From contig CATOLW010000041.1 in the NCBI GenBank assembly GCA_951800935.1, positions 1 to 8,535 on the forward strand: a DNA stretch of 8,535 nt, read 5' to 3'. Under the pieces are notes generated by a model that was not told the origin of the DNA, ran no database searches, and saw only the letters and a list, made by a program, of their open reading frames with translations. Source of the stretch: an uncultured Clostridium sp. (GTDB taxonomy: Bacteria > Bacillota_A > Clostridia > TANB77 > CAG-508). Shown in pieces: positions 1 through 8,400 of this stretch. Numbering within the stretch: position 1 is the first letter of the stretch; each line of letters opens with the position of its first letter. A program made the translations under genes and the position numbers.

Positions 1-502
<502 letters not shown>

Positions 503-521
503 TTATTACAAATTCGTTACA

Positions 522-550
522 ATTATATTACAAGCTTTATGATTTATCAA
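522..550 (-). promoter_or_regulatory. Sigma-A-type promoter for mreB
   Basis: Reading on the minus strand, TTGATA (545-550) is followed by a 17-bp spacer and TATAAT (522-527), about 50 bp before the mreB start codon. The match to consensus and the spacing are both strong. It lies back to back with the tsaE promoter at 560-588, so the two -35 boxes are only about 10 bp apart. Confidence 0.75.
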
Positions 551-559
551 GACTTTTGA

Positions 560-588
560 TTGAAATTTTTATTTTTTTGTATTATAAT
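560..588 (+). promoter_or_regulatory. Sigma-A-type promoter for tsaE-tsaB-rimI
   Basis: TTGAAA (560-565), a 17-bp spacer and TATAAT (583-588) lie just before the AAGGAGG ribosome site at 607-613. The predicted transcript start near 595 leaves a leader of about 24 nt, too short for a riboswitch. Confidence 0.75.
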
Positions 589-618
589 AATGTTTGACTA
601 ATTAATAAGGAGGTAATT

Positions 619-1086
619 ATGAGTCATTTTCAATTTATTTCCCAAAATGAAGATGCCACTAAAAATTTTGCCAGAAGTCTTGCTGCTCTTCTAAAAAGTA
701 AGGATACTATTGTACTTACTGGCGATTTAGGTTCTGGTAAGACTAAATTTACAGAAGGAATTTTAAGTTTTTTTGGTTTAGAACATGAAATTTCTAGCCC
801 TACTTTTACCATTGTAAATGAATATAAAAAAGATGATATTAACATCTATCATTTTGATGTCTATCGTTTAGAAGATTCTTCTGAATTTTATGAAATTGGT
901 GGAGAAGAATATTTTGAAAATGGAATTTGCTTAATTGAATGGGGCGAATTAATTGAAGATGCTTTGCCAAAAAACTATCTTCATATTACCTTTTCTAGAA
1001 ATGATGAAGAAGAAAATGTCAGAATTTTAGATATAAATACTAATTTGAAAAAATGGGAGGATTATTTTGAAAATATTAAGTATTGA
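619..1086 (+). CDS. tsaE: tRNA t6A37 biosynthesis ATPase TsaE
   Basis: A 155-residue P-loop ATPase, normal length for the family. It works with TsaB and TsaD to transfer threonylcarbamoyl to A37 of ANN-decoding tRNAs in the cytoplasm. Walker A is GDLGSGKT (residues 35-42). Other family blocks are SPTFTIVNEY (60-69), HFDVYRL (78-84) and LIEWGE (105-110). The ATG at 619 has a near-perfect AAGGAGG site 5 nt upstream, which fixes the start. The stop at 1086 lies inside the next gene, a 20-bp overlap that implies coupled translation with tsaB-rimI. The gene contains no CGG in any frame. Identification is firm. Confidence 0.96.
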   Translation: MSHFQFISQNEDATKNFARSLAALLKSKDTIVLTGDLGSGKTKFTEGILSFFGLEHEISSPTFTIVNEYKKDDINIYHFDVYRLEDSSEFYEIGGEEYFENGICLIEWGELIEDALPKNYLHITFSRNDEEENVRILDINTNLKKWEDYFENIKY

Positions 1087-2194
1087 TACAGCAAGCAATA
1101 TTTGTGGTGTTTCAATTTTAGAAGACACTAACTTAATTTGTAAATTAGATCAAGATACAGGAAGAACTCACTCTGAAAATTTAATGCCTATGCTTCAACA
1201 AGCTTTTAGACAATCTAATTTAAGCTTAAATGACATAGATTTGCTAGTTTGTGATAATGGACCTGGCTCTTTTACTGGTATTCGTATTGGAATAGCTACC
1301 ATAAAAGCTTTTTGCGACAGTTTAAATCTTCCTTGTATTGGCATTAGTTCTTTAGAAGCTTTGGCTTATGCCATACAAGAAGAAGGATTCATTGCCAGTA
1401 TCTTAGATTGTAAAAATGATAATTGTTATTTTGCTTTGTATGAACGAAAAAATTCTAACTACCATGAAATCATTGCACCAACTGCAGAGACAATTGAAAA
1501 TGCTTTAAATCTATGTGCTCAAAAAATTTCATTGAATAAGTCAATTACTTTTGTTGGCAATGGTTCTGTTATTTATCAAGAATCTATTGTTCATAAATTC
1601 AAAGAAAATGCTATACTAGCACCTTTAGATGCTAATATTTTGGACTCTTATTTGGTTGGTCTAGCAGGCTTTCATAAATACAAACAAAATCAATTAGAAG
1701 ATGTTTTACCTTTGTATTTAAAAAAACCACAAGCCCAAAGGCAATTAGAAGAAAAATTTAAAAATATTGAAATCATTCCTATGACACAAGAACATTTCGA
1801 TAAAATTGCTAGTACCTTAACTTCTGATTTTGATGAATTTTGGAATGCTAATATTTTAAAAGATGAACTAGCTTCTAAAAATTCAAACTATTTTGTTGCT
1901 AAATGGAAAGAAGAAATTTTAGGATTTGCTGGCATAAAGTCTATGTTAGAAGACTCTGATATCATGAACATTGTAGTAAAAAAAGATTTTCGAAATCAAG
2001 GAATTGGTAGTTTATTGCTAAAAAAACTAATTCTTTTAGCACAAGAAAGTAATTTTATTTCTGTTACCTTAGAAGTTATGGAAGAAAACTATCCAGCCAT
2101 TCATTTATATAAAAAGTTTGGTTTTAAAGAAATTGGTATGCGAAAAAATTATTATCAAGACAAAAATGCTATTATTATGAAATTTACTTTATAA
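1067..2194 (+). CDS. tsaB-rimI: TsaB-RimI fusion: t6A37 scaffold protein fused to ribosomal-protein N-acetyltransferase
   Basis: A 375-residue two-domain protein. Residues 1 to about 225 are TsaB, the inactive ASKHA partner of TsaD in t6A synthesis, with MKILSIDTAS at the start, the hallmark GPGSFTGIRIG (65-75) and PLYLKKPQAQ (215-224). Residues 233-375 are a GNAT acetyltransferase of the RimI type, which acetylates the N-terminus of ribosomal protein S18. It shows MNIVVKKDFRNQGIGS (300-315, with the acetyl-CoA loop RNQGIG), LEVMEENYPAIHLYKKFGF and a terminal YYQDKNAIIMKF. The start is a TTG at 1067, chosen because GGGAGG lies 6 nt upstream and the reading gives the exact TsaB N-terminus. Separate tsaB and rimI genes are common, so this is a fusion. 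tsaD, often the next gene, is absent: a terminator follows at once. Confidence 0.93.
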   Translation: MKILSIDTASNICGVSILEDTNLICKLDQDTGRTHSENLMPMLQQAFRQSNLSLNDIDLLVCDNGPGSFTGIRIGIATIKAFCDSLNLPCIGISSLEALAYAIQEEGFIASILDCKNDNCYFALYERKNSNYHEIIAPTAETIENALNLCAQKISLNKSITFVGNGSVIYQESIVHKFKENAILAPLDANILDSYLVGLAGFHKYKQNQLEDVLPLYLKKPQAQRQLEEKFKNIEIIPMTQEHFDKIASTLTSDFDEFWNANILKDELASKNSNYFVAKWKEEILGFAGIKSMLEDSDIMNIVVKKDFRNQGIGSLLLKKLILLAQESNFISVTLEVMEENYPAIHLYKKFGFKEIGMRKNYYQDKNAIIMKFTL

Positions 2195-2238
2195 AATAAT
2201 AAATTCCAAGAAAATGTTTTCTTGGAATTTATTATTTT
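2193..2238. terminator. Bidirectional rho-independent terminator between tsaB-rimI and obg
   Basis: A perfect 22-bp inverted repeat (2193-2214 and 2217-2238) has a two-base centre, TG. The core is TTCCAAGAAAA / TTTTCTTGGAA, flanked by A-rich sequence on the left and T-rich sequence on the right. It therefore gives a hairpin with a U tract on both strands. It overlaps the last base of the tsaB-rimI stop codon and ends 5 bp from the obg stop codon, so it serves both convergent genes. Confidence 0.9.
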
Positions 2239-2242
2239 TCAA

Positions 2243-3518
<1,276 letters not shown>

Positions 3519-3556
3519 GTTTTTTCTTCTCTTTCTTTTATAATTTAATATAAATC

Positions 3557-3584
3557 ATTATCTTCTCGTATTTCTAATTTTCAA
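3557..3584 (-). promoter_or_regulatory. Possible promoter for obg
   Basis: On the minus strand TTGAAA (3579-3584, across the end of trpS) is followed by 16 bp and GATAAT (3557-3562), about 38 bp before the obg start. The -10 box has one mismatch to consensus. The short trpS-obg gap also allows simple read-through, so this is only a candidate. Confidence 0.35.
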
Positions 3585-4588
3585 AATAGTTTAGTTTCAT
3601 CGCTTGTTTTACTTTTTTCATCGTTTGTTTTGCTTCTTCTTGTGCTCTTTTGGTTCCTTCGATTAAAATTCTATCTACTTCTTCTGGATGAGCTTCATAA
3701 TAGGCTCTTTTTTCTCTGATTGGTCGTAATTCTTCTACAATATTTTTAGCCAATTGTTTTTTGCAAGCTACACAACCACGTTTTCCTGCTTTGCATTCTT
3801 CACATACTGTTTTTACTTCCTCTTTGGTGCTAAATAAATTGTGATAATAAGCTACCATACATACATCAGGATTTCCTAAATCATCTTTTTTTATACGGTT
3901 TGGATCTGTTACTGCACTCATTACTTTTTGTGTAATTTCTTCTTCGCTATCTGATAAATATATAGCATTTCCTAATGATTTTCCCATTTTCTCATTGCCA
4001 TCTAATCCTTTAATTCTCTTTCCATTCGATAACACTGCTTCTGGTTCAACTAACACTTCTCCATATATGCTATTGAATTTTCTTACAATTTCTCTGCATT
4101 GCTCAATTAATGGTAGTTGATCTTCCCCTACTGGTATATATTTTCCTTGGAAGGCTGTAATATCTGCTGCTTGGCTTACTGGATATCCTAAAAATCCGAT
4201 AAGTTACACTTTCTCCAAATATTTCTCTTTTTTGTGCTATCTCCGTTTTTACCGTTGGGTTTCTTTCTAATCTTGCTATGGTTACTAAATTTGAATAAAA
4301 TACGGTTAATTCAGCTACTTCTGGTATCATAGATTGAATATAGATCGTTGTTTTGCTTGGATCAATTCCAACTGATAAATAATCGATTGCTACTTCCCTT
4401 ACATTTTTTCTTACCTTTTCTGGATTATTAAAATTATCTGTTAAAGCTTGCACATCTGCTATTAATATATAAGGGTCATATTCTCCACTTTCTTGTAACT
4501 CTACTCTCTTTTTTAACGAACCAAAGTAATGGCCTATATGCAATTTCCCTGTTGGTCTATCTCCTGTTAAGATTCTTTTTTTGTCCAT
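3574..4588 (-). CDS. trpS: Tryptophanyl-tRNA synthetase with a likely Fe-S-binding Cys motif, +1 frameshift at CGG-A
   Basis: Class I aminoacyl-tRNA synthetase that charges tRNA-Trp. It has the HIGH signature as [14 protein letters not shown] (residues 12-25) and a KMSKS variant, KMGKS (200-204 of the restored protein). After Tyr130 the zero frame reads CGG and ends at 4103 (161 residues). Skipping the C at 4198 gives [16 protein letters not shown], a strongly conserved block, and a 337-residue protein, normal for the family. Four cysteines, C243-x21-C265-x6-C272-x2-C275, closely match the C-x22-C-x6-C-x2-C [4Fe-4S] motif known from Thermotoga maritima TrpRS. AAGGAG lies about 10 nt before the ATG (4586-4588). 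The upstream leader is short and shows no T-box. Identification is firm; the cluster is inferred. Confidence 0.95.
4195..4198 (-). other. Candidate +1 frameshift site CGG-A in trpS
   Basis: On the coding strand the sequence is GTA ACT TAT C GGA TTT TTA GGA, where TrpRS proteins of this type have Val-Thr-Tyr-Gly-Phe-Leu-Gly. The extra C (4198) lies between Tyr130 and Gly131. A GGAGAAAG stretch about 10 nt upstream is somewhat Shine-Dalgarno-like, but the other two sites have no counterpart. Confidence 0.8.
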
Positions 4589-4638
4589 TTCTTATTTTCT
4601 CCTTACTTCTTTAAGTCTTATTCTATGTTTTCTATTTT

Positions 4639-4668
4639 ATCATATTTTTTGCTTTTTGTATATATGAA
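4639..4668 (-). promoter_or_regulatory. Weak promoter candidate for trpS
   Basis: TATGAT on the minus strand (4639-4644) lies about 50 bp before the trpS start. A poor -35 match, TTCATA (4663-4668), lies 18 bp upstream of it. The region between the terminator at 4676-4705 and trpS must hold the trpS promoter, but the exact hexamers are uncertain. Confidence 0.3.
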
Positions 4669-4675
4669 AACGATT

Positions 4676-4705
4676 AAAAAAGTTGATATATCAAAATATA
4701 TCAAC
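4676..4705 (-). terminator. Rho-independent terminator of the broken coiled-coil gene
   Basis: Read on the minus strand, GTTGATATAT, a 4-nt loop and ATATATCAAC form a perfect 10-bp stem (4682-4691 with 4696-4705), followed by six T residues. The TGA stop of the coiled-coil remnant lies inside the left arm, which suggests the remnant and terminator were once one unit. It also insulates trpS from upstream transcription. Confidence 0.75.
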
Positions 4706-4947
4706 CAATTCTTTCTAGCCTTTCTTCAATTTCTCCTTGTTTATCTTCTAATTTAGCTATTTTGTATTCATGTTCTTTGTGTTCTCGTTTCTTTCTTGCA
4801 TAATTATAATTTGATTTAGTTCTTCTACTATTTCTTTACTTTGTTTCGAAAACCTTTCATCCATATCATTTCGTAACTCAGTTTTTGTCTCTTGTACTTC
4901 TTTTTTTATACCTTTTACCTCTTCTAAGATGCTTGTAAAATTTTATC
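4701..4947 (-). pseudogene. Broken small coiled-coil protein gene
   Basis: No single frame is open, but three frames in series read as one charged, helical, coiled-coil-like protein. It begins near 4947 as DKILQA. It continues from about 4927 as ILEEVKGIKKEVQETKTEL, then RNDMDERFSKQSKEIVEELNQI. From about 4808 it reads NYARKKREHKEHEYKIAKLE, then DKQGEIEERLERIG, ending in TGA (4701-4703). Each join needs a -1 (one base missing) shift, near 4925-4932 and 4796-4812. No start codon or ribosome site precedes DKILQA, because the glycosidase terminator abuts it. Short proteins of this general look are common in Clostridia and their phages, but I assign no function. It is best read as a decayed gene. 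Neither break involves CGG. Confidence 0.6.
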
Positions 4948-4962
4948 AAAAATATAGAAAAC

Positions 4963-4993
4963 AGAAAGAGGCCATATCATCTGGCCCCTTTCT
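4963..4993 (-). terminator. Rho-independent terminator of the GH13 glycosidase gene
   Basis: On the minus strand GAAAGGGGCC (4983-4992) pairs with GGCCTCTTTC (4964-4973) around a 9-nt loop, with one outer A-T pair added and a T-rich tail after it. One position is G-U in the minus-strand RNA but A-C in the plus-strand RNA, which supports minus-strand function. It lies about 35 bp after the glycosidase stop codon. Confidence 0.85.
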
Positions 4994-5027
4994 AGCATTT
5001 TACTTAGACTTAAAAGTCACTTTACAA

Positions 5028-6926
5028 TCACATTTTAACAATCACAATACCACTCTTAGGTGGCAAAAAAGTTTCACTTGCGCCTTCTGAAATCACTAAC
5101 ATCCTGTTTTCTGCCATGCTATACTCTTGAGGCAATTCAATTTCTTTTGCCTCGTTACCAGAATTCGTTGCAACTACTACTGCATTTTTCGTTCTGGTGT
5201 CACAGTACCGTTCGAAAACAAAAAGATCTTGCTCACAATAAAGGTACTTCATTTTACATCCTTTTTGCTTAAAGTAATTTCTTGCTTTTCCTATCGTTTG
5301 GAAAAAGCTAAGCAGCTCCTTATCCATACTCCCCCATGGAAAACATTTACGGTTAAAAGGGTCTTTATAACCATGTGAACCAACCTCTGTTCCATAGAAC
5401 AAGCAAGGGTTTCCTGGCAGAAAATACTGAATCATGGTCGCTAATTTTAGCAATTTTTTTGCTTCTTTATATACAGCTTCGCCAAGAAGGTCATTTTCGA
5501 CTTCAAATTCTCGGAACTCATCCGTAAAGAACCTTCTTCCTTCTGGTGTATCTCTATGCCAAGGGGATGGGTCTTTATCAATCTCCCAAATTCGTTCTTC
5601 TTCCCTTCTCATATATTTTCCACCTAAAATCGTTAAGGCTCTTACCATATCATGAGTATCTAATGAATTTAGCTTAACTGCTTTTTCTGGATAGGATTCC
5701 TCAATTTCTATTATCTTATTTTTTAACTGCGCTGTTTCACCATGAGCTGCATATTTTAAGATAACATTGGTAAAAGGATAATTGGTTAATCCATCAAACC
5801 ATTTACCAAATTTGTCAGTTTCCTGCTCCCACCATGCTTCTGTAATAATTAGATGTGGTCTTTTTTGATTAGCCCGATTTCTAATTCCTTCTAACACAAA
5901 GGACTGCAATTCTTCACCAACGTCTATTCGAAACCCATCTACATAAGGCGAAAACTTAGCAATTACACCATTTTCTCCATAAATGTAGTTTTGATATTCT
6001 GGCTCAAATTGGTTAAATACTGGCATATCTATAAATTCATTATACCAACATTTATAATTACCATTTTCGTCAAAATAAAACCACTTTCGATAAGGAGAAT
6101 CCGCATTATTTAAGGCTTCTTGAAAAATTTGGTTTTCTATACTACAATGGTTTACTGCAATATCTAAAATGATATGCATTTTCATTGTAGTTGCCTTTTT
6201 ATGCAGGCTTTTTAAATCATTAAAATCCCCTAAATCTGGATCAATTTCCATGTGATTGATACTTGCATATCCATCATATCGACATGGATTTTGATTAATA
6301 GGAGATAGATAAATCACTCCTATACCAAGACTCTTTAAATAAGGAAGTTTTTCTTCAATCCCTTTTAAATTGCCTCCAAAGAAGTCATTGTTATGAAACT
6401 TTCCTTTTTCGTTTCGTTTCCAGTTTGGCATTTCCCCCCAATTCCGATAGTTTCTTCCTGGCAGTTTTTTGATTGGCTTACTTGGACTTTTATAAAATCT
6501 ATCCACAAAAATTTGATAATAGATTTTATCTTCTGTCCATTTCGGAACAGTAAAATCTTGTATTACCAAGATTCTCCAGTAAGGTGCCTCTTCATAAGGC
6601 ATTGTGATAAAAGCTTTTTTGGTTTCTCGGCTTAACTTAATGGCTTTTTCTTCTCCACCTTCCTCCAACAAAAAAAAGAAGTCGTAAATTCCACAACTAG
6701 CAAATTCCACACTAGTATAGTATTCTTCTGAACTTTCGTCTTCTTTTATTTTTTTCATTGGTTGTATGATGCTTGGATTCTCACCATATTTATTAACCAG
6801 TATCTTTATCCAAGTTATCTTTTTTGTGATTGTGATTGTAACTTGCAATTTTTCTCCAATTGTTACTTCCCGCTTAGGTGTAACTTTTACTCGAAGTCCA
6901 TTGCTTCCATTTTGTCTTGTCATCAT
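5028..6926 (-). CDS. Cytoplasmic GH13 alpha-glucan hydrolase (neopullulanase / cyclomaltodextrinase / maltogenic amylase-like)
   Basis: A 632-residue glycoside hydrolase acting on alpha-1,4 (perhaps also alpha-1,6) glucans. Residues 1 to about 125 are a beta-rich N-terminal domain. The TIM barrel starts at KIYYQIFVDRFYKS (134-147). GH13 regions are all present: region I DIAVNH (255-260), region V MPVFN (301-305, like MPKLN of GH13_20), region II GFRIDVGEE with nucleophile D335, region III ITEAWW with acid/base E363, and region IV SLDTHD with D426. A C-terminal beta domain follows. No signal peptide is visible, so it is likely intracellular and works on imported oligosaccharides. The start at 6926 has AAAGGAAG 6 nt upstream; a second ATG follows directly. 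It has its own promoter and terminator. Unlike its neighbours it uses CGG for Arg four times (R19, R161, R351, R573), suggesting a different origin. Exact specificity cannot be told. Confidence 0.9.
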   Translation of the reverse strand: MMTRQNGSNGLRVKVTPKREVTIGEKLQVTITITKKITWIKILVNKYGENPSIIQPMKKIKEDESSEEYYTSVEFASCGIYDFFFLLEEGGEEKAIKLSRETKKAFITMPYEEAPYWRILVIQDFTVPKWTEDKIYYQIFVDRFYKSPSKPIKKLPGRNYRNWGEMPNWKRNEKGKFHNNDFFGGNLKGIEEKLPYLKSLGIGVIYLSPINQNPCRYDGYASINHMEIDPDLGDFNDLKSLHKKATTMKMHIILDIAVNHCSIENQIFQEALNNADSPYRKWFYFDENGNYKCWYNEFIDMPVFNQFEPEYQNYIYGENGVIAKFSPYVDGFRIDVGEELQSFVLEGIRNRANQKRPHLIITEAWWEQETDKFGKWFDGLTNYPFTNVILKYAAHGETAQLKNKIIEIEESYPEKAVKLNSLDTHDMVRALTILGGKYMRREEERIWEIDKDPSPWHRDTPEGRRFFTDEFREFEVENDLLGEAVYKEAKKLLKLATMIQYFLPGNPCLFYGTEVGSHGYKDPFNRKCFPWGSMDKELLSFFQTIGKARNYFKQKGCKMKYLYCEQDLFVFERYCDTRTKNAVVVATNSGNEAKEIELPQEYSMAENRMLVISEGASETFLPPKSGIVIVKM

Positions 6927-6981
6927 GCTTATCTTCCTTTCTTATTCAAGACATGTTTTATTAGTTACTTCTCATGGTTTC

Positions 6982-7010
6982 ACTTTACTACAATTCTTTA
7001 TTTTTGTCAA
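6982..7010 (-). promoter_or_regulatory. Promoter for the GH13 glycosidase gene
   Basis: On the minus strand a consensus TTGACA (7005-7010) is followed by 17 bp and TAAAGT (6982-6987), leaving a leader of about 50 nt before the start codon. The -35 box is perfect and the -10 box matches at four of six positions. A strong -35 with a weak -10 fits a regulated gene. Confidence 0.6.
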
Positions 7011-7023
7011 TTGCCTTTTGACA
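7005..7023. repeat. Short inverted repeat covering the glycosidase -35 box (possible operator)
   Basis: TGTCAA and TTGACA form 6-bp inverted arms around a 7-bp centre. One arm is the -35 hexamer itself, so a bound repressor would block the promoter. The arms are short and no regulator gene is adjacent, so chance is possible. Confidence 0.3.
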
Positions 7024-7028
7024 TATTT

Positions 7029-7469
7029 TTATACTTTTTCTTTTTTCTTTCTAAATACAATTAATTTACTAAAGAAATAATTTACAATTACTACCATAAT
7101 TTGTGTTACAATTTTATCCAAGATGTCATTAATATGGAAGCCTTTTACCATAACAGCAAAAGTCCCCACATCACATAAAGCTCCTGATACAATACGTGCT
7201 AAAAAAAAGGAAATCATTTCTTCAAAAAATGCATAAATGGTTTTCGTTTTACTTTCAAATACAAATAATTTATTCGTTATATAAGCAAATAATACAGAGC
7301 AAAACCATGCTAATCCACTACTTATTACTTCATCCATTCCTATTAATTTTGCAAATATAAAATAACATACAAAATTGACAATAGTAGTTAGTCCTCCAAA
7401 TATAAGGTAGTTGATTACTTCTTTGTATTTTAAATATAATTCTTTTATATTCTTTAGAATCTTATTCAT
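7029..7469 (-). CDS. GtrA-family four-helix membrane protein
   Basis: A 146-residue GtrA-like integral membrane protein. This family is thought to help move lipid-linked sugars across the membrane or to support cell-envelope glycosylation. Four hydrophobic segments fall near residues 19-41, 48-68, 85-107 and 115-137, with a basic N-terminus and a basic tail (FRKKKEKV). Family-like motifs are YLIFGGLTTIVNF in helix 1, TNKLFVFES after helix 2 and NYFFSKLIVFRKK at the end. The start ATG overlaps the prs stop codon region by 8 bp, and a GGAGA ribosome site lies inside the end of prs, so the two are co-transcribed and probably translationally coupled. No glycosyltransferase partner is in the window, so its substrate is unknown. 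It contains no CGG codon. Confidence 0.85.
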   Translation of the reverse strand: MNKILKNIKELYLKYKEVINYLIFGGLTTIVNFVCYFIFAKLIGMDEVISSGLAWFCSVLFAYITNKLFVFESKTKTIYAFFEEMISFFLARIVSGALCDVGTFAVMVKGFHINDILDKIVTQIMVVIVNYFFSKLIVFRKKKEKV

Positions 7470-8400
7470 ATAATTCTCCTAGTGGTCTTTCTTCATTAAT
7501 ACGTTTTATGGCTTCTGCAAATAATGGAGCAATTGATAAAACTGTTAAATTGTCAACTCTTTTTTCTTCTGGTACAGGAACCGTGTTAGTTACTACCATT
7601 TCTTTGATTCCTGAATTTTTGATTCTTTCAATCGCTGGTCCTGATAAAATTCCATGTGTTCCACCTGCATAAATAGCTTTTGCACCAAATTTTTGTAGTA
7701 CTTTTACCGTTTCCATCATAGAACCCGCTGTTGCAATTTCATCATCAAATATAATAGCATTTTTATCTTTTACATCTCCTATAATGGTTCCTGCAATTGC
7801 TCTATCATCATTAGCATCTCTTCTTTTATCCACTAAAGCAATTGGACATCCAAAAAATTCAGAATATTTATAGGCTTTTTTAGAACTTCCTGCATCGGTT
7901 GCAACAATTACCATATTGTCTAATTTCTTTTGTTTAAAATAGTCTTCTAATATGTATTCTGCTGTTAATCGGTCACAGTTTACATTAAAATATGCTTGTA
8001 TGGCTGGATTGTGTAGATCACAAGTAATAACTCTAGTTGCTCCAGCTGCTTCTAAGATTTGCGCCATTAGTTTAGCCGTTACTGGTACACGTGGTTGGTC
8101 TTTTTTGTCTGATCTTGAATAAGGAAAGTATGGCAAAATTACATTTATGTTTTTAGCAGATGCTCTTTTTATTGCATCAATTGTTATTAATACTTCCATA
8201 ATTCTTTCGTTAACTGGTGGATGACAAGTTTGTACAACATATACGTCTTTTTGTCTTACCGTTTCTAAGACTTGTACAAAGTTATTATCATTAGAAAATT
8301 TTTGGTGATTGATTTTTCCCATTTCTACTCCTAAACAATCACATATTTCTTTTGTAAATTCTTCTGCTGATGGACAAGCAAATATTTTAATATTGTTCAT
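7462..8400 (-). CDS. prs: Ribose-phosphate pyrophosphokinase (PRPP synthetase)
   Basis: Makes PRPP from ribose 5-phosphate and ATP for nucleotide, His and Trp synthesis. It is 312 residues long, the usual length. Visible family elements are PYFPYSRSDKK (90-100, ATP site), CDLHNPAIQAYF with the conserved His (H130), VDKRRD (190-195, flexible catalytic segment), the PRPP loop FDDEIATAGS (218-227) and a terminal APLFAEAIKRI. It departs from the common bacterial enzyme in places: FSNDN instead of FSDGE near residue 36, SDKKDQPRVP instead of QDRKARPREP, and DDEIATAG instead of DDxIDTAG. It may thus belong to a divergent subgroup with altered allostery; that is inference. The ATG at 8400 is preceded by a GGGAAGAG-type ribosome site. 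It is the first gene of a unit with gtrA. Confidence 0.94.
   Translation of the reverse strand: MNNIKIFACPSAEEFTKEICDCLGVEMGKINHQKFSNDNNFVQVLETVRQKDVYVVQTCHPPVNERIMEVLITIDAIKRASAKNINVILPYFPYSRSDKKDQPRVPVTAKLMAQILEAAGATRVITCDLHNPAIQAYFNVNCDRLTAEYILEDYFKQKKLDNMVIVATDAGSSKKAYKYSEFFGCPIALVDKRRDANDDRAIAGTIIGDVKDKNAIIFDDEIATAGSMMETVKVLQKFGAKAIYAGGTHGILSGPAIERIKNSGIKEMVVTNTVPVPEEKRVDNLTVLSIAPLFAEAIKRINEERPLGELYE

Noticed and set aside
630..845. Minus-strand open frame within tsaE
   Set aside because: It is fully antisense to a gene with a clear Walker A motif and strong ribosome site, and has no support of its own.
4589..4675. T-box riboswitch upstream of trpS
   Set aside because: The leader between the upstream terminator and trpS is under 90 bp and has no T-box consensus or leader terminator.
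4676..5000. Transposon or insertion-sequence ends around the coiled-coil remnant
   Set aside because: The inverted repeats there are two separate hairpins with T tracts in terminator positions; they do not match each other and no target-site duplication is visible.
5060..5655. Plus-strand open frames opposite the 3' part of the glycosidase
   Set aside because: They lack ribosome sites, have no recognisable motifs and lie opposite a gene with complete GH13 motifs.
6393..7080. Plus-strand hydrophobic open frames opposite the glycosidase start and its upstream region
   Set aside because: Their Phe/Tyr/Cys-rich composition is the complement of A-rich coding and promoter DNA; no start site or family motif supports them.
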